From Leidyana gryllorum EB-2025a (Eukaryota > Apicomplexa), in the NCBI GenBank assembly GCA_048772705.1, contig JBLWGC010000204.1, positions 1 to 64,000 on the forward strand: a stretch of 64,000 nt of DNA, in the 5' to 3' direction. Made by a program: the position numbers and the translations under genes. Position 1 is the first letter of the stretch, and each line of letters starts with the position of its first letter. Positions 11,816 to 21,886 of the stretch are shown here, piece after piece. The notes under the pieces were generated by a model that did no database searches, was not told the origin of the DNA, and worked only from the letters and a program-made list of their open reading frames with translations.

Positions 11816-12784
11816 ATCTTCGCACCTGCGTTCGAAGGGTGAGTTCGAGAGGTTTCTGATTGTTGGAAAGTCTCGTAGGGCACTCGTATGGATGGCTTTC
11901 CTGATCCATCAATGCAGAGAGAACGGTTGCAGAGGAGGATGTGCGGCTGGATGTGGGAGTGGAAGGCTTCCGTGGAAGAGGTGGTGGAATAGATTGAGGT
12001 GCAAACAGACTGAGCTCGATTCTCGAGCTGTGGATACCCAAAGCACCCAATTCAGTCTCGAGGGAGAAGGTGGCGGGGAGGCAATGGTTCAAAGCCTTCT
12101 GGCCCAACCGTCCGGGATGAGGTCTCAATCTGTGGTGGACACTGACCCTTCAACTGCCCCTTGGGATCAGGTGACATTGCAACGGAATGTGGAGTGGTGC
12201 ATGATGCAGCTGGGAGGGGGTCCGGAAGCGCTGGGAGGTGACAATGGGACGAATGACCAAAGGTAGGCGACGGGCCAGAGGCAGAGCCAAGCGATGGCTG
12301 CAGCAACTGACGGAGGTCCACTATGGTGACGCTGAGCAGCACTGAGTGTATTCACTTCATTTACTGCCTGCGGTTGCGCTGAATTGGTGAGACGCAAAGG
12401 AATGCTGTTGGAACCGAAGTTCTCTGTGGAGAGAGATCGGGGGACGGAGTCACTTCTGATTCTGATCTGGCGATCTAAAGGGCACCAACATCTGTTTGAC
12501 TACGATCACTGGAAGATGCGGTACCAAAGATTGATCGGAGTGTATTGAGGGGTAATAGAGAGAGTTATTGAAATTTCTCTGTGGCACGTTCTCGAGCACA
12601 GATAGCTTTAGCATGAATGTGTACCATCCCACCTCGTATTTAGAGCAAACGATCAATAGCCGAGTGCATAAAGTCCCGAGTTCCGTCAGAATATGGGCGA
12701 TGTGTTGTGCCTACCGTATGGTCTGGATGACCCACACGAGGTGATGCAGAGCCCCAACAGCCCGAGTGCCTCGGTAAGCAGCCT

Positions 12785-13222
12785 TTGATGTTATCGTTGC
12801 CGGTCGGCACAAAGCGTACAGAGTTCATAAGAGTACGCCTTCCCTACTTTGGGCTGCTGGAAGAGCCTGAATCTCCATTATACTGGGGACGGCAGTGTCT
12901 TGGGTCCCCCAATGCTAGACACTGCTCGATATCACCAACCCAGCTGCCGCAGACTTCCACTCAGCGTAGTGTATCTTTGCGGATGCGTGACTTCAGAAGG
13001 TGGTACGACATTACACGAGGGGCCGCACACTATTTGACCTTCTCCACTGCTGCATATTTTGGAGTTGTAAATGGCGGTTTTGAGAGTGATGTCAGCGGGA
13101 ACGGTGTTTGGCGGCGAGCAGAGCGTGACTGGAAGGTACTGTTCATGAAGTCTGGACTGATGGATCCCCGCTGGCGCGATGCATCTCGTGAACAAGAACT
13201 CCGTGGGCTCCCTAGCCTCTGA
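12785..13222 (+). CDS. Upstream ORF of truncated repeat unit 4
   Basis: A 145-codon ORF equivalent to 4547-5026. Compared with that copy it has an in-frame 3-nt insertion (FRRWYDI for FRWYDI) and a premature stop after LPSL. Its retained frame is weak evidence that the upstream ORF of the unit is coding. No domain is recognised. Confidence 0.25.
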   Translation: MMLSLPVGTKRTEFIRVRLPYFGLLEEPESPLYWGRQCLGSPNARHCSISPTQLPQTSTQRSVSLRMRDFRRWYDITRGAAHYLTFSTAAYFGVVNGGFESDVSGNGVWRRAERDWKVLFMKSGLMDPRWRDASREQELRGLPSL

Positions 13223-13599
13223 TCAATACTGATGACCATCCTATGGGGTGTGCCTGGTGCTGGATGAGTCTGAACTTCGCCCCCTTAAGAGAGGTGAAAC
13301 ATATTTCCGCGCAGATCAGAGACCGTTGTCCATTGCCGACCCCGTCAGAGCCGCGCTTCCTCTGCCATCGTTGCCAGCCCAGTAAGATGTCGTCCAACGG
13401 CAGCTACCTCCCCGGAGCAGAACGTCTGTCTTCTTGCGGGTGCCGGACACCCCGTGCTCCCGCAAAGCGATTCCTCTCATATCTATGTCGGACGACTGCA
13501 ACGGAAAGGGAACGACCTGTCTGCGCGCATCACCCACACCTTCATACAGCTCGCACACGAGTGTGTGCAGATCACGTCTCCACTCTGCGGTGATCCGGA

Positions 13600-13760
13600 A
13601 TGCCAAGCGACCATATTTGGACCCAAATTCTGCTTTCCTACCGCTGTGGGAGCTGACAAGAGTGGCAGGAGTGTCTAAACAGGTCCACAATATTCTTCAC
13701 TCGGAGAGCTCCTTGTTAGTATCACAACGACTCATCCTCTCCGCGGCACAGTGGGCCTGG
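13600..13760 (+). pseudogene. Broken F-box-like gene, fourth copy
   Basis: The start codon and first codons of the F-box gene are present, but one base is missing near 13,632 relative to copies 1-3, shifting the frame within the F-box. Similarity to the repeat then ends at about 13,760, so roughly 92% of the gene is absent. This is a dead 5' fragment at the right edge of the array. Confidence 0.85.
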
Positions 13761-15250
13761 GCGCGCTGCAGGCTAGTCGGTTTGATGGTCCTCGCTCTTA
13801 TGTTCCACCCCTCGTGGGACAGGGAGCACTGCAGGATGGTGATTGATGTTAACCTTTATGTCTTCAGTCGGTGCGTTCTTTTTTGTGTTCAGTACCATCA
13901 GAGCTCGGTCGCGGAATGACCCTGGACAGTACGTATTCCCTTTCTGGCGGGCAGCGGCTCAGACGCAATGTTGGACGGCTGGAACGGGCCCACCAAGTGG
14001 CTGTGTGTCGCATCCGGCCGAGACACGTCGAACACCTATTGTAGGCGCACCGGCATGAGGTGCTTCTGGGACAACGGATCTCGGACAGAAGTGCGAGCGG
14101 AGGCTCCGAGAGCTTGTAGGCAGAACGGGTTTGCGTGCACTCAGCACATCCTGTCAGAAGAAAGCGCTTAAGCGTTGTAGTTAGGCCACGTTACGCCAGA
14201 TATTCTTCCCAAACTTGTTTGGAGCCACGAGTAGGACTTGAGCTGGTGAGAGTGAAGCAGGCAAACATTACAAACGGATGGCGGTGGTGAGTCGGAGGTC
14301 ACAAAGCTCAAGTAACTCACGACAAGTGTCGCACGAGTAGCTCTCGGCTCAGCCACTTCGAGTAGAAGGTGACATCAGGCATTGGGGTCTTCATCGGCTC
14401 CGCAAATGTATTTCCCATCCTGAGGAACCCCATCCGGCCAACTGGTTGCACCGCATATGCGAGGGACAGGCACAAGGTCTGTTGACGCAGCCGCTCTTTC
14501 AACCAGTGAACGATAGAGGGAGCTGATCGTATTACAAGTTGTGCTCTCAGAGAGTTCGGGTGAAGACACAGTAATGGGTTCGGAGTGTGGTGTAAAGATG
14601 GTGGTGTCAATCGTTTATCACACGCATGGAGGGGAGGTTTCCGGTTGATACCAACTGCAGTCCGGGCGAAACTACACTCTTGCACAATTAGAGCGGGACT
14701 AATTGCTTCCCACAGACTGCGAGCCACAGGGAGCAGCCGCGCAGAAACCTCAAATAACGGGAGGAATAAGTGTGGCGGGTGACAGAGTGGTTGGATAGAG
14801 CGGAGACAGAGCTCCCAGCCCTTACGCTTAATTTCTGCGCAGTGAGTTTTGATCTCGTCAGTCCCTGACCAGCAGGTTGGAGCTTGTGATGCATCATCGT
14901 GTAGGTGCTAGACGAAGTGCACGCATGTGGCATTCACGAGAATCCCATTTGGTCAAGCAACACAAATATGAGTGACAAAGTTGTTGAATATCTCAACAAT
15001 TCTCTATGTCACTAGAGAAAGAACTTTTTCATTTTACAACTGATCTGAGCTGTGAGGCTCGAGGAGTGATTATTTCAGATCGGACTCTGACCAATGTACC
15101 TCGTGTGCGACACACACACGCTGTTGTCCCAACTGCATTTGTGGGGTGAAGGATGTGTGTCACCTCACGTAATCTGAGGTCACCGGATTCTCGCTCGCCA
15201 CCGTAGACTGTGGTGCGATTGGAATGATCTAACGAGACCATCAACCCAGA
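13761..15250. other. Right flank of the repeat array, no recognised gene
   Basis: Sequence here is unrelated to the repeat unit. Short ORFs exist on both strands (for example 14317-14727 minus) but none resembles a known family or joins convincingly across introns. I see no tRNA or transposon terminus. Confidence 0.6.
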
Positions 15251-15254
15251 GCCT

Positions 15255-15660
15255 CCCGATAGGCTGTGAGTTGGCATTCTGGATGGATGTGCCCAAGTTG
15301 CCACCCGATAGGAACGGGAAGTGAGGCTGCCACCGGGCTTAGCCACAACCCGATAGTGGTCAGCTTCTTTTAGTGTCGATGCATCCATCAGATACTCGCC
15401 ATCATAGACATGGACAGCCCAGCCAACCCAGCAACTCACGGTTCAACCTGGGGGGGGTATCGGGTGCCCAAGTTGGAAATCACACTCGGGCACCCGATAG
15501 TGAGGGTCGGTCGAATCGCACAATGTCTGCATTGTCGAGTGTCTGAAAGTACCCAAACCCCTTTACTATCGGGTGTCCAGTTGTGGTTCTGTCATGTGGG
15601 CACCCGATAGTACCAAACCCCCACACTATCGGGTGGGGCCCAACTTTGGCACCCGATAGT
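15255..15660. repeat. Cluster of inverted CACCCGATAGT repeats
   Basis: The octamer CCCGATAG or its reverse complement occurs at 15255, 15304, 15349, 15491, 15565, 15601, 15625 and 15650, with a seven-of-eight match at 15458. From 15458 on they alternate in orientation and can form three consecutive hairpins: 15458/15491 (12-bp stem TATCGGGTGCCC), 15565/15601 (11 bp) and 15625/15660 (11 bp). A longer module GTGCCCAAGTTG...CACCCGATAG recurs at about 15287, 15464 and, imperfectly, 15632. It lies just past the 3' end of the minus-strand glycosyltransferase gene. It could be a small non-autonomous element family, a structured RNA or terminator region, or protein-binding sites. Confidence 0.8.
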
Positions 15661-15738
15661 GCGGTGACGGTGCGGGTTCTAAAGTGTCACTGCATTCCGG
15701 TTGGATTTATGAATATATATAAGTTTTGTTCTATCTAA

Positions 15739-17151
15739 CTAAACGTTTATTGTGGTGAGATCTTCGAGAAGACGGCTTGCCGTTTTTGTACGATTGGATT
15801 CAATGTGAGATTGATGTTCCTGATAGAATGTTCGGGCATTCTTGAGGATATCGGGGTCGTTCATGCACCGTGAAAGTCGCTCGATTAACGTTTCACGATG
15901 CAACTCATTGGGTCCGTCGTCTTTGTGGGTCCAAAGATTGATGCCCACCTTCCACACCTTCTCTGCCAATTCGGCGTTCATGTGTTGGTCCGCGGCGACT
16001 GGGAGGAAGGCCAACGGGGCGGGGGTCAAAGACATTCCCTCGGACATACTGTTCCATCCACAGTGGGTGACGAACAATCGGATGGCGTGATGGGAGAGCA
16101 CAGCTCTCTGGTTGACCCACGGAGCTATACAGCATCGGTGTCCGAGTCGCTCCCTGAAACCAACCGGAAGGCCGTGAGCATCGGTTTCGCAGGGCGGTGG
16201 GCGTAGTGTCTCTGTGTGTTCCGCCTCCCTTTTCTCCTGATCGTTCCGATTCCTAAAGTAGAAGCCTCGTTCGCGGCAGGCCCACAGGAACGGCTGGCCA
16301 GTGGCTTCCAGTGCTTCAGCCAACTGCACATTGTCACACAGACTCAGATCCGCCCACGAGCCCAGAGCGATATAAATGACGCTGTTGGGCTGTTGCTGAT
16401 CCAGCCACGACAAGACTGGATCATTGGCATGCGAGGCTGAGTCCGGCGGCGGCGTTTCGAGATAGTCGTTGAGATAGCCCAATGCGTGTATGCCGCCTTT
16501 GGGCTGCAACGCCGTCGAGGTCAGTATATCGGTTTCGACGGTGTTTTTCAGCTCGAGGAACCCAGGCTCGCATGGGCTCTCATTGACGATGAGACTGCAA
16601 GTACTCGAGATTAGCTGACGTGCATGCTGGAAGAAACCCATCAACACGGGATCGTCTGGGAGGTCCGGAACGTTGACCGTCCCGAGCTTGCCGATGCCCG
16701 GGACGTGCAACTCCTCTCTCTTTCCGAATCCTTGCCACATCAGGTAGAAGCAGTACAGCGGGGAAGGGAAGAAGCAATAGTGTTTCACATTCAGTGTCTC
16801 CGCCACTCCTCGGGCCCATGTCGCGAAGGGGTCGTGGATGATAGCCCGCAAATCGAGCTTAGCGGCCTGCACTAACCCACAGTCGACCAGTGCCACACGA
16901 TTTTCGTGCAGCCATTCGAATTGTTTGTGATTCTGACGCCCCGCCATCACCTCCTTGGGTAAATCGACGGGCAAAATCTTAACGTGGGGGAACTCGTCCG
17001 TAGGAAGAACATTCCCGGGCGCCAACGATACCATCAGATGCGGTCGCAGAAGCCCATTACTGTAGCGGTGCAGAATTTCTCCAATTGCCATCATAGGACG
17101 GAAGTGGCCGTGGCCGTCAATGGTACACAAAAGAACATCAACTCCAGACAT
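15739..17151 (-). CDS. UDP-glycosyltransferase, family 1 (GT1), plant-type
   Basis: A single exon of 470 residues, the usual GT1 length. The N-terminus has the DGHGHFRPM motif with the His that acts as general base in GT1 enzymes. The C-terminal half holds the sugar-donor signature: APWVNQRAVLSHHAIRLFVT, then HCGWNSMSEG, and Q-H-M-N-A near the end of the box, close to the PSPG box of plant enzymes. There is no signal peptide or membrane anchor, so it is predicted cytosolic, unlike animal UGTs. It would transfer a sugar from a UDP-sugar to a small lipophilic acceptor; the acceptor is unknown. It is intronless although neighbours have introns, and the CCCGATAG hairpins follow its 3' end. Confidence 0.93.
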   Translation of the reverse strand: MSGVDVLLCTIDGHGHFRPMMAIGEILHRYSNGLLRPHLMVSLAPGNVLPTDEFPHVKILPVDLPKEVMAGRQNHKQFEWLHENRVALVDCGLVQAAKLDLRAIIHDPFATWARGVAETLNVKHYCFFPSPLYCFYLMWQGFGKREELHVPGIGKLGTVNVPDLPDDPVLMGFFQHARQLISSTCSLIVNESPCEPGFLELKNTVETDILTSTALQPKGGIHALGYLNDYLETPPPDSASHANDPVLSWLDQQQPNSVIYIALGSWADLSLCDNVQLAEALEATGQPFLWACRERGFYFRNRNDQEKREAEHTETLRPPPCETDAHGLPVGFRERLGHRCCIAPWVNQRAVLSHHAIRLFVTHCGWNSMSEGMSLTPAPLAFLPVAADQHMNAELAEKVWKVGINLWTHKDDGPNELHRETLIERLSRCMNDPDILKNARTFYQEHQSHIESNRTKTASRLLEDLTTINV

Positions 17152-17689
17152 TGTCCGTGTGTGAGATTGAATATATATATCGTTTCTGTGTGGAATGCAA
17201 AGGAGACGGCGTCTCCTTTTGGTTGATGAATCGGTGCGTCCGTCCGTCTGTCTGTCTCTGAGAGAGACTCACTGCCGTCTCAAGAATGAGCGTTAAGATC
17301 GCTTGAGATTGACTGTCAATCGCGATCTTTGAGTTTGAGCGAGTTTACTTTTGATACACAGACAGATCGATCGTTACAGTGCAACATGAAATCTATAGCA
17401 GTGCTACCATTATCGTCGTTTGTTTTGTTTGCCCACTCTGTACCTTCGACTGAGCACCTTTCGACATGTCGGACGTACTATAATAGACTCAGGCACGTAT
17501 TAAACATTCCAGACAGAGAAATAATCGCAGAGTGGGCGGCCCCTTCTGGCTGTCTTGAGACATTCTCAAAGCGACCAGGGAGAAAAGACACAGGCTACAC
17601 CCCGAAAGACTTCGGCTGTACGTAACGAAGATTGACCAAAAAGAGAACAGTTAGACCTGGGATCTGAGATGATAAGGATAAATGGACAT
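17152..17689. other. Intergenic, no gene seen
   Basis: Between the glycosyltransferase start and the 3' end of the integrin-like gene. It contains short simple-sequence runs (GTCCGTCCGTCTGTCTGTCT near 17,235) and a 98-codon ORF at 17329-17625 without recognisable features, which I do not call. Confidence 0.5.
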
Positions 17690-18589
17690 TTACTCTTCGT
17701 CAACAATGACGCGGAGGTTCTTGGGCATCTGATCAATGTGGATGAGAACGGCATCAGCTTCAGCATCGCAGTGCTCGCCGTTGCAGCAGTTCTCGCCAAC
17801 GCATCCACCGTCACAACGCTCGCCGTCGCAGTCGTTGTTAAGCACAGCTGAGATGGCAGAGGTCAGGGCGTTGCGCACGTTGCGGCTGTCCTCCTCGATC
17901 TTCCAGACAACACCGTTGTTGCCGAGGTCGCGGACGAGACGGCGGTAGATGGGAGCCACGTCCGCGGTCACCAGGAACACCGGGGTGATCTTGCGGGCAT
18001 CGAGCGCCTCCTTGACTTGTTCAACGCTGGGATAGTCTTCGCCCAAACAGTCAGCAACACCGTCACCGTTGTTCGCCGTCAGCTCAGAGTCTCCGGCTTG
18101 GTGGAACCCGGCGTCAGTAACGACCACCATGAGACGGTGGATCAGGTATCCGTTCGGGGTCTCGTCGGTTTCGCTCCAGTTGGTGTCGTTCGAGCGAGCG
18201 GCAGAGAGCATCGCTTGGAGCTGAGACTCGGGCCAGTCGCCACCGGAGTGGATCTTGGCGGCGTTGAAGGACTCGCGCAGACGAGAGGTGTAGCGAGTGA
18301 GTTTGTACCTGAGCTGATAGCAGTAGTCTTTGGACACCTCGTATCCGAATTTGTCAAGCGGCTTGTCAGTGAAACCAGCGAGCCCGAAACGAGAATGCGG
18401 GAACGTCCATTTGAGCTCTTCGATGGCATCCGGAAACTGTTGACGCAGAGAGGGCAGGTCATTCTCGAAGGAGAGCGAAAAATCTTGAAGCCAAAGGAGA
18501 TCAAGGGTGTGGTAGTAAGGGGCCAGCCCGAATGGGTGAGCGTCAATGAGGCCAGCGGCGAGGAAAACGGCGCAAAGTGACTTGAACAT
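17690..18589 (-). CDS. Secreted integrin beta I-like (VWA) domain protein
   Basis: 299 residues starting at MFKSLCAVFLAAGLIDAHPF, a signal peptide. The rest aligns in order with the integrin beta I-like domain: the MIDAS strand LWLQDFSLSFENDL (DxSxS intact), FGLAGFTDKPLDKFG, the SGGDWPESQLQAML helix region, RLMVVVTDAGFHQAGD, and DYPSVEQVKEALDARKITPV. This is followed by a short Cys-rich EGF-like tail (CDGERCDGGCVGENCCNGEH) and an acidic C-terminus. There is no transmembrane segment, PSI, hybrid or cytoplasmic domain, so it cannot act as a normal integrin subunit. It is likely a secreted or surface-associated metal-dependent adhesin or ligand-binding protein. The upstream in-frame ATG at 18685 would bury the signal peptide and is rejected. 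Confidence 0.9.
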   Translation of the reverse strand: MFKSLCAVFLAAGLIDAHPFGLAPYYHTLDLLWLQDFSLSFENDLPSLRQQFPDAIEELKWTFPHSRFGLAGFTDKPLDKFGYEVSKDYCYQLRYKLTRYTSRLRESFNAAKIHSGGDWPESQLQAMLSAARSNDTNWSETDETPNGYLIHRLMVVVTDAGFHQAGDSELTANNGDGVADCLGEDYPSVEQVKEALDARKITPVFLVTADVAPIYRRLVRDLGNNGVVWKIEEDSRNVRNALTSAISAVLNNDCDGERCDGGCVGENCCNGEHCDAEADAVLIHIDQMPKNLRVIVDEE

Positions 18590-18741
18590 TTCCAACAAGA
18601 ACGAATAAAAGTGTTGGTGAGAAAGAGAGGAGATGAGCTGTCTGATTTTGGTACCATTAGATTGGCGAGCATTACAAAGTCCCAACGCCCTGGGACAAGA
18701 TCTGTGTCACGGTGCATGTGTGTGTGAATTTGGGTTCCGCG

Positions 18742-18948
18742 ATGGAAGGTGAGGAGAATACAGTCACGTGTTGTGAGAGCTTCAAAGCATCGGTGGTCGA
18801 CGGGTTATACACTTTGGCGCTGTTGCCGGTGACTTTACTGTTAGTTGTGGGACTGGGCGTTCAGATGGTGGGGTCGGCCGCACGAGATTGTGGGCAAGGA
18901 CTGAGGCGACGAGTGCGGTGGGGGTCGGTATCTTCCAAAAGTGACTGA
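18742..18948 (+). CDS. Small single-span membrane protein
   Basis: 68 codons from MEGEENTV (an earlier ATG in frame is at 18712). It has one hydrophobic helix, residues about 20-44 (YTLALLPVTLLLVVGLGVQM), and an Arg-rich C-terminus (RRRVRWG), which suggests an N-out/C-in tail-anchor-like orientation. No family is recognised. It is divergent from the integrin-like gene with about 150 bp between starts. Confidence 0.35.
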   Translation: MEGEENTVTCCESFKASVVDGLYTLALLPVTLLLVVGLGVQMVGSAARDCGQGLRRRVRWGSVSSKSD

Positions 18949-19724
18949 TGGCCAAGATATCTATCCTTCACCCTGGTTTCAATCCCAGAAGTGGAATCCC
19001 TACCTTCAACCCTCTACAGTTTATCTCTTCCGTTCTTGTTCGTTACTCCTGACTGACTGCACGCACGTATTCTAAAACTATCAGCCCGCGCGGGCGTGTC
19101 TCTGACCCACAAACTGACTCTCTGTCAACGCACAACTGTTGATCGATGTCAGATGCTTCGCTACTTAGGCTCTGATGGAAGCGAGAAATAGGACGCAGCG
19201 TCGACGGGAGGAGATTGGGGAGACTGGGAAGATTGCCAATTGGTTTTCTCTGTCTCACTCACTCACTCGCTCGCTTTCTCTCTCTCTCTCTCTCAAAATC
19301 TCTGACTGTCTCTCTCTGCCTCGTTTCGATCAGCCACACTCCTTCGAAGGTCGAAAGTATTGGCAACAACAACACCACATCACCAGACAGACACCACATG
19401 TAGACAGCGAGCGAAGGGTGCCGCCCGATTTATGATGTATTTGTTTGAAGTGGTCCATGAAGGAGCGTGAGGTGTGTAATATCACCGCACCACGCAAAAG
19501 GAGGGAACCTTCTCACACAAAACGCGAGAGGGACCTGTGTGGGTGTGTGTGGGGGTGTGTCAAGGGGTGTGAGAGAAGGTGTGTGAGAAATAGATGGATA
19601 GACAGACAGATGAATAGATAGATAGATAGATAGAATGAGAATGAGTGAGAGAAGAGAGGACTAAAAATCCTATGCAGGTATACAGGAAGAGAGGTCTAGC
19701 ATTGGATGGTGACCTCCGACGATA
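18949..19724. other. Intergenic with simple repeats
   Basis: There are CT-rich runs (CTCACTCACTCACTCGCTCGC then TCTCTCTC near 19,255-19,295), GTGTGTGTGGGGGTGTGT near 19,540, and a GATA microsatellite at about 19,613-19,634. There is no supported gene. It separates the small membrane-protein gene from the 3' end of cyclophilin H. Confidence 0.6.
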
Positions 19725-20288
19725 TTACATCTCTCCACACTGGGAGATGATGACAGGCAGACGTGGTCGCTCAGTTCCAGCAAGACATGGCGTGTTCTCG
19801 ATCTTGCGAACCGTAAGAAGCGACTCATCGTTGAGTACTTGACCGAATACCACGTGTTTGTTATCCAACCAGGGAGCAGCGGCGCATGTGATGAAGAATT
19901 GGCATCCGTTAGTATTGGGTCCTGAATTAGCCATCGACAGCAATCCTGCCGATGAGTGCTTCAGCTCGAACGACTCGTCGTCAAATCGATCTCCGTAAAT
20001 CGAGACTCGTCCTGTACCGTCACCATTCAAAATGTCGCCACCTTGGACAACGAAATCTTTGATGATCCGGTGGAACGCGGCCCCTTTGTATCCCATCGGA
20101 GCGCGGGTACTTGAGTTTAGATGCTCGCCCGTACATAAGGCTCGAAAGTTCTCAGCCGTTCGTGGAGCGATATCCTTGAACAGCTCGATGTAGATACGGC
20201 CCATAGGGTGATCACCTATAGAAATATCGAGAAACACCACTGGGTTATTTGCATGTCTCTTCGGCTTGAACTCAGCTTTCAGAGCCAT
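19725..20288 (-). CDS. PPIH: Cyclophilin H-type peptidyl-prolyl isomerase
   Basis: 187 residues, single exon, starting [20 protein letters not shown]; the ATG at 20288 fits the cyclophilin H length. Catalytic cyclophilin residues are present: [14 protein letters not shown] (Arg, Phe), [20 protein letters not shown] (Met, Gln, Phe), [10 protein letters not shown] (Trp, His), ending in the characteristic LPVVISQCGEM-like [11 protein letters not shown]. The DFxxGDGTGxxSIY segment is also cyclophilin H-like. In other eukaryotes this isomerase binds the Prp4/Prp3 proteins of the U4/U6.U5 tri-snRNP. It is nuclear by analogy. Confidence 0.95.
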   Translation of the reverse strand: MALKAEFKPKRHANNPVVFLDISIGDHPMGRIYIELFKDIAPRTAENFRALCTGEHLNSSTRAPMGYKGAAFHRIIKDFVVQGGDILNGDGTGRVSIYGDRFDDESFELKHSSAGLLSMANSGPNTNGCQFFITCAAAPWLDNKHVVFGQVLNDESLLTVRKIENTPCLAGTERPRLPVIISQCGEM

Positions 20289-20757
20289 GACAAAGAAATT
20301 TTGCAGCGAGGAGCCGCCCAGCCCCTCCAGCTGCCAATAATACCCCGCCCACAAAGGACGTTGCAACATTGTGCTTGAAAATTCAGTAATAACATGCGCT
20401 GTTGACGCACTGTACAGGAAGAAGCGGCATTGTCTGTCACAACGTCACTTCTCCGCTCTCCCCTGTAGTCGAAGGCGGCACAGACCTCCGTAAACGATTA
20501 CTCCACCAGGCTTTCCGTGGGTGGGCAATCAGCGCCACAGCGCTGTTCTCAATGCCATCCCGTCCCTGCACAAAAACTGCTCTCAACAGCCAAACAACCC
20601 CTCCTCACCAGAACTGTAGGATACAGATATGGGCAAGGCTTGTATTTGCCCTCCACTATGAACTTGCACGGGTAAGTTCCGTCGGGCACATTGATGCTTG
20701 CTACAAACATCCTGCCCACACACCACGCTCACTCCCACACACAAATCTCGCCTCTCC
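20289..20757. other. Intergenic, no gene seen
   Basis: Between the cyclophilin start and the 3' end of the IQ-motif gene. A plus-strand ORF at 20402-20779 overlaps the IQ gene terminus antisense and has no recognisable feature; not called. Confidence 0.5.
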
Positions 20758-21798
20758 TTACCGTCGCATCCGGCAGTAGCGTAAGCTTATTTCACGTTGC
20801 CAGGCAGGAATAGTGAAGCCGCCAATTACCTGCGCCACAAAGAGAGATCCGCCCATTTCACTCAGTTTCAAACTCACTTTCACGTCCAGCTTTTCCAGTT
20901 CCGCCTCGCTACGCTCCACCATTCCAGGCTCCCAGTAGGTGATTTTGCTCACGCAAACTTCTTCGAAAACAAATCGTCGAGTCCGATACCCTGATCACGA
21001 GGCAGAAAACCCATTCCACACCGCCACATCCTCGCTCCCACTCACCTCGCCAGACGCGTTGGATAATCAGAGCTGCTATTTGACGGACCTCAGCCAGAGC
21101 TTGAATCTGATATCATGACCAATCGAATAACCAATATGCGCTTCTCGTCTCCAGCTAACAAACACCGCCCCCCACCACACACACCAAGACACAGGTGAAG
21201 ACAAAGACAAAGACGAAGATGAGATAAGATCTCTCTCTCCATCACATCTCTGTGCAAAATGAACATTCACTTACCAATGAACGCAGCTCTTGACCTCGAT
21301 CACGTTGTCTTTCCCGCCACGCTTGAACAATGGATGTCTGCAATTTCCAGCATTATAGCAGGGGAGGAAGAAAGGAGGCAGAGGATGGCAAAGATGGAGG
21401 GCACGAAGGGAGGACAGCCTACTCACCACTGCTTGTTCGGGTGTGGGGCGTATTCTGGATGGGCGGCGACCTGCCCAAGCGCGACGCAAAGCAGTGACGG
21501 CCTGATCCTCCGTGCGCTGAGGAATATGGCCGAGGGATGCCGATCGTTGGAACGGCCCCCCGCCCTCGACAAAAGCTAAGCGCAGTTTGGACCGACCGCT
21601 ACTCGACTGACGACAATACTGTGGGGGTATTACTGCCGAGTCGTCTTCTTCGCTAGCCGCGGTCGTTGCACTGGAGTCGGCAGCGAAAGGAAACATATCT
21701 TTGTAGGTTCGATGTCTTGGGGAGGACCGCACAGAGGTGCGGTAAAACCCCCAAGCAAAAGGGTCTGCTACAGGACTCAAGCACTTGGTGGTCGTCAT
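20758..21798 (-). CDS. IQ-motif protein, probably calmodulin-binding
   Basis: Four exons read in phase: 21427-21798, 21275-21337, 21046-21106 and 20758-20990, 242 residues. The N-terminal third is Ser-rich and disordered. The spliced exons build long basic helices (TSIVQAWRERQRDRGQEL) and, across the exon 3/4 junction, a textbook IQ motif: ALIIQRVWRGYRTRRFVFEE. An earlier imperfect IQ (SIVQAWRERQRDRG) may also bind. A role in calmodulin or myosin-light-chain binding is inferred. The motif appears only after splicing, which supports the exon model. The gene stands 88 bp downstream of the RNF10-like stop on the same strand. Confidence 0.7.
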
Positions 21799-21886
21799 GT
21801 TACCAAAAACACCACCTCACATAAATGCTACGTACAACCAAGGACAGCAGGCAGGAGTGTGCGGCTGTCACGTGAAAAAGGATCCA

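Larger units (their letters stand above)
1..13760. repeat. Tandem array of ~4.1 kb gene-bearing units
   Basis: The same sequence restarts at 1, 4104, 8286 and 12342 (landmark CTGAGTGTATTCACTTCATT), giving periods of 4103, 4182 and 4056 bp. Similarity covers the whole unit, coding and non-coding, with scattered substitutions and small indels. The fourth unit runs in register only to about 13,760 and then becomes unrelated sequence. The window begins inside or exactly at a unit boundary, so more copies may lie to the left. Each complete unit holds one intact F-box-like gene in its centre, an ORF of unclear status upstream and another downstream. This is a recent segmental tandem amplification. 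Confidence 0.97.

Noticed and set aside
14771-14830. tRNA-like stretch (GACAGAGTGGTTGGATAGAGC)
   Set aside because: Resembles a D-arm only; no paired acceptor stem, anticodon loop or TTCRA loop follows.
15255-15660. CRISPR-like array
   Set aside because: Repeats are 11 bp, alternate in orientation and have irregular spacing; the genome is eukaryotic.
18017-18580. 187-codon plus-strand ORF across the integrin-like gene
   Set aside because: Antisense shadow of a strongly supported domain; no features of its own.
18590-18685. N-terminal extension of the integrin-like protein to the ATG at 18685
   Set aside because: It would place the clear signal peptide 32 residues inside the protein.
21259-21579. 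Plus-strand ORF opposite the IQ gene
   Set aside because: Covers two exons and an intron of a well-phased minus-strand gene; no supporting feature.
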